A program made the position numbers and the translations under genes. From Sphaerisporangium sp. TRM90804 (GTDB lineage Bacteria; Actinomycetota; Actinomycetes; Streptosporangiales; Streptosporangiaceae), in NCBI RefSeq assembly GCF_029846175.1, contig NZ_JARWAC010000014.1:1-64000 (forward strand): 64,000 bases of DNA. Reading direction: 5' to 3'. Position 1 is the stretch's first letter, and every line of letters begins with the position of its first letter. The notes beneath the pieces were generated by a model. The model was not told where the DNA came from and made no database searches. It was given only the letters and a program-made list of their open reading frames with translations. Positions 61,522 to 64,000 of the stretch are shown here, piece after piece.

Positions 61522-63156
61522 ATGACCACAGCAGATCCCGGCGCCCGGTTCGACGTCGCCGTGCTCGGCACCCACCTGGCGGGCAGCCTCCTCGCCGCGG
61601 TGCTGGCCAGGCACGGCGTGCGGGTGCTCCTCGTGGACGCCCCGCCCGACCCCGGCGAGTTCGCCGGGGAGACGACCGTCCCCTACACGGCCGAGGTGTT
61701 CTTCACCCTGGCCCGCCGCTTCGACATGCCCGAGCTCGCGGCCTTCGGGCTGACCAGCGCCCTGCCCTCCCAGGTGCGGCGTTCCAGCGGCGTCAAACGC
61801 AGCCTGGGGTTCGTGTACCACCGCCCCGGCCGTGAGCAGGCGCCCGAGCAGGCCGTCCAGTTCAACGTGCCGGGCGAGCACGCCGAGTGGCACCCGTACC
61901 GCCCGCACGTCGACCAGCACGCGTTCACCATCGCCCTGGCGTACGGCGCCAGGGCGGTGCCCCACCGCTCCCCGCTCGCCGACGTCCGGGTCGGGGAGCG
62001 GGGGGTGGACGTCCTGGTGGGCGACGGGTCCCTCTACCACGCCGGCTTCGTCGTCGACGGCAGCGGAGCCGGCTCCCCGCTCGTGCGCAGGCTCGAAGCC
62101 GAGGACGCCGAGCCGCGGCTGCGCTCCCGCTCGCGGGTCCTGGCCACGCACATGCACGGGGTGACCCCGTTCGAGGACTGCGTACGCCTGGAGGACTACG
62201 GGCGGGCCACTCCCTGGTCCAAGGGCACGCTCAGCCACCTGTTCCCCGGCGGATGGCTTCAGGTGGCGCACTTCGACAACGGCGAGGACCCGGTCAACCC
62301 ACTGGCCAGCGTGGTGCTCAGCGTGGATCCCGCGCGGTTCGCCGACCTGCCCGCCGGCCCCGAGGACGCGTTCCGCGAGGTGATCGGGCGGTTCCCCAGC
62401 CTGGCCCGGTCGTTCACCCGCGCCGGCGCGGCGCGGCCGTGGACCTCGGCCCGGTTGTGGCAGCGCACGGCCGGCCAGACGGCGGGCGATCGCTGGTTCC
62501 TGTACGACCGTACGGTCAGCCGCAACGACCTGTTCCTGTCACGGGACGTCACCATGGGCGCCGAGATGGTGCACGCCCTGGCCCCGGTGCTGATCGAGGC
62601 GGCCAGAGGGGACGACTGGCCGGCGCGGCGGCTGCGGCGGGTGGCCCTGTTCCAGGACCGGCTGGTGGACTTCAACGACCGGCTGCTCCAGGCCGCCCGC
62701 ACCGCCACCGCGGACTTCCGCCTGTGGAACGCCTACTCCCGCGTGTGGCTGCTGTGGTCGATGCTCTCGGCCCTGTCGCTCAAGAGCGCACGCAACCACT
62801 GCCTGGCGACGTCCCGCTGGGACGACGTGGAACGCGACCGTGACGACGCGTTCTGGTTCACGCCGCCCGCCGGGCTGCCCGAGCTGCTGGAGCGGGTGTT
62901 CGGCCTGTTCGCCGAGGTGGACGGCGGCACGCGTTCCGCGGGCTCCGCGGCCACGGAGATCTTCGCCCTGCTGCGCCGGGCGCCGTTCGTGCCGCCGGTC
63001 TACCGGTTCGCCGACCCCGGGGCCCGCTACTACCACTTCTCCACGGCCCGGCGGCTGCGGATGCTGGTGTGGTCCAAGACCACGGCGCCCGCGGAGTTCC
63101 GCACCATGATGACCAAGGAGAACATCACCAACGTCCGCCCTCCCGCCGTGCACTGA
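61522..63156 (+). CDS. Degenerate halogenase-like protein, third of three
   Basis: The protein has 544 residues. It aligns end to end with the two preceding paralogues but the key elements are lost. The FAD motif is GTHLAGS at 16-22 (second Gly replaced). The signature reads WLQVAH at 245-250 instead of WxWxIP. The second FAD loop reads YDRTVSRNDLFLSRDVT in place of SHAAGFID..FSRGL. It should bind FAD poorly or not at all and cannot be a normal halogenase. Its intact frame, good codon use and place in the operon (26 bp after the previous gene) argue for a retained, different job such as cyclisation or a structural role, reminiscent of the puzzling PltD. Confidence 0.85.
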   Translation: MTTADPGARFDVAVLGTHLAGSLLAAVLARHGVRVLLVDAPPDPGEFAGETTVPYTAEVFFTLARRFDMPELAAFGLTSALPSQVRRSSGVKRSLGFVYHRPGREQAPEQAVQFNVPGEHAEWHPYRPHVDQHAFTIALAYGARAVPHRSPLADVRVGERGVDVLVGDGSLYHAGFVVDGSGAGSPLVRRLEAEDAEPRLRSRSRVLATHMHGVTPFEDCVRLEDYGRATPWSKGTLSHLFPGGWLQVAHFDNGEDPVNPLASVVLSVDPARFADLPAGPEDAFREVIGRFPSLARSFTRAGAARPWTSARLWQRTAGQTAGDRWFLYDRTVSRNDLFLSRDVTMGAEMVHALAPVLIEAARGDDWPARRLRRVALFQDRLVDFNDRLLQAARTATADFRLWNAYSRVWLLWSMLSALSLKSARNHCLATSRWDDVERDRDDAFWFTPPAGLPELLERVFGLFAEVDGGTRSAGSAATEIFALLRRAPFVPPVYRFADPGARYYHFSTARRLRMLVWSKTTAPAEFRTMMTKENITNVRPPAVH

Positions 63157-63160
63157 GCGC

Positions 63161-63192
63161 GGGTGCCGGCGGGCCGCGGCCCGCCGGCACCC
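63161..63192. terminator. Bidirectional terminator between convergent operons
   Basis: GGGTGCCGGCGGGCC and GGCCCGCCGGCACCC are perfect 15-bp arms around GC, between the stops of the halogenase-like gene and the flavin reductase. Confidence 0.8.
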
Positions 63193-63208
63193 CCCGGGGG
63201 TGGCACCC

Positions 63209-63796
63209 TCAGCGCAGCACCTCGGCGTAGCCGCCCCGCCAGTACGCCAGCGGGAGGCGGTCGGGGCCGCAGCCGCCGCCGATGAGCCGGCCCATCAGGA
63301 GCGTGTGGTCGCCGGCCGGCACCGTCCTCTCCAGTTCGCACTCGGCGTGCGCCACGACGTCGGCCAGCACCGGCATGCCGCTCACCCGTCCGCGTCCCCA
63401 GCGCACCCGGTCGAACTTGTCCGGCAACGGGGAGGCGAAGACCTGCGAGACCTGCCTGGCGTTGTGGTCGAGCATGTTCACGGCGAACCGGCCCCGCACC
63501 AGCACCGCGGCCAGCGTGCCGCTGCGGTTGCTGACGCCCGCCAGCAGCAGCGGCGGCTCCGCGGACACGCTGCACACCGCCGAGCAGGTGAAGCCGCGGG
63601 GGACTCCCGCGCCGTCGGTGGTCGTGACGACGCACACGCCGCTGGCGAAGGACCCCATGACCGTGCGGAAGGTGTGGGAGTCCACCGAGGGCGGCGGCCG
63701 GTCGGGACGGTGGTCCACCTCGGTCATGGGGAACATGTCGGGCGCGGTGCACTCGGCGTCCATGGACGTCGCCGGAAACGCCTCCCGCGCGCTCAT
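63209..63796 (-). CDS. Flavin reductase (split-barrel flavin-binding family)
   Basis: The protein has 195 residues. Typical blocks are FRTVMGSFASGVCVVTT, GFTCSAVCSVSAEPPLLLAGV, GRFAVNMLDHNARQVSQVFA and a C-terminal YWRGGYAEV. It reduces FAD with NAD(P)H and supplies FADH2 to the four halogenase-family enzymes, as such reductases do in other halogenase clusters. Its ATG overlaps the ligase stop (ATGA), so it belongs to the operon entering from the right edge. Confidence 0.9.
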   Translation of the reverse strand: MSAREAFPATSMDAECTAPDMFPMTEVDHRPDRPPPSVDSHTFRTVMGSFASGVCVVTTTDGAGVPRGFTCSAVCSVSAEPPLLLAGVSNRSGTLAAVLVRGRFAVNMLDHNARQVSQVFASPLPDKFDRVRWGRGRVSGMPVLADVVAHAECELERTVPAGDHTLLMGRLIGGGCGPDRLPLAYWRGGYAEVLR

Positions 63797-64000
63797 CGAG
63801 CGCCCCCCTGCTCCGCCACCGCCAGCAGGCGTTCGCGGTCGGTCTTGCCGTTGGGCGTCCGCGGCAGCGCGTCGAGCAGCCGCAGGTGGTCCACGATCAT
63901 GTAGGGCGGCAGCCGCTCCGCGCACCGGCGTTTGAGCTCCAGCAGGGACGGGCGCCGGTTCGGCGCCGCCACCACGAACGCGTACAGGCGCGACCTGACC
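63793..64000 (-). CDS. 3' end of an AMP-forming ligase (probable prolyl-AMP ligase), cut by the window edge
   Basis: The 68 visible residues form the C-terminal lid of an adenylating enzyme: LYAFVVAAPNRR, ERLPPYMIVDHLRLLDALPRT and the A10 motif PNGKTDRERL with the catalytic Lys. In a pyrrole-type cluster the expected enzyme is a PltF-like ligase that loads proline on the small carrier. The visible part cannot prove substrate. The rest lies to the right of the window. Confidence 0.85.
   Translation of the reverse strand, partial: VRSRLYAFVVAAPNRRPSLLELKRRCAERLPPYMIVDHLRLLDALPRTPNGKTDRERLLAVAEQGGAR

Overview
The window is GC-rich actinobacterial DNA. Codon third positions are almost all G or C, GTG starts are common, and start/stop overlaps (ATGA, GTGA) are frequent. 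It carries an SsgB-type sporulation protein, a twin-arginine-type secreted protein and several leaderless-looking genes. A filamentous, sporulating actinomycete is the best reading. A member of the Streptosporangiales is my guess from the overall feel of the proteins, and I cannot prove it without a database.

Left part (1-5.3 kb): a tandem repeat at the very edge, then a tight three-gene operon. It encodes a protein with a C-terminal PD-(D/E)XK nuclease fold of the DUF559/Vsr kind, a winged-helix protein, and a 1099-residue ATPase with two complete P-loop modules, the second HerA/FtsK-like. This looks like a mobile-element or phage defence module and is the best candidate here for an undescribed system.

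Metabolic part (5.4-44 kb): amino-sugar and cell-wall genes (RpiR regulator, NagZ-type GH3, GHL10-type secreted hydrolase, GlcNAc-type kinase, secreted GH20). A self-contained polyol PTS operon follows (DeoR regulator, PfkB kinase, EIIC, EIIB, EIIA, zinc dehydrogenase, HPr, EI) with a clear promoter and operator. Next come a sensor kinase paired with a receiver-flavoprotein fusion, a repeat array, a P450, three clustered tRNAs, hutH, a dehydrogenase-RidA fusion facing a LysR regulator, pabB-pabC, two divergent lipoprotein genes, ssgB, a tRNA-Val, cspA with a terminator-like leader, a MerR regulator, a molybdoenzyme/flavin reductase/zinc-ribbon operon, an SDR, and an ABC-F protein with a structured leader.

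Right part (44.6 kb to the edge): a biosynthetic cluster that closely matches the pyoluteorin logic (pltA, pltL, pltB, pltC, pltD, pltF and pltG functions). A thioesterase, a small carrier protein and a PltA-like pyrrolyl halogenase run leftwards. Two modular PKS proteins (KS-AT-ACP-KS-AT0-ACP, then KS-AT-DH0-KR-ACP) and three tandem halogenase-family flavoproteins run rightwards. A flavin reductase and the 3' end of an AMP-forming ligase come in from the right edge. Expected chemistry: a proline-derived pyrrolyl starter is chlorinated on the carrier, extended by three malonyl units with one ketoreduction in the last module, and aromatised to a (2,6-dihydroxyphenyl)(pyrrolyl) ketone, with further halogenation or oxidative coupling by the extra flavoenzymes. 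The prolyl dehydrogenase and most of the ligase must lie beyond the right edge.
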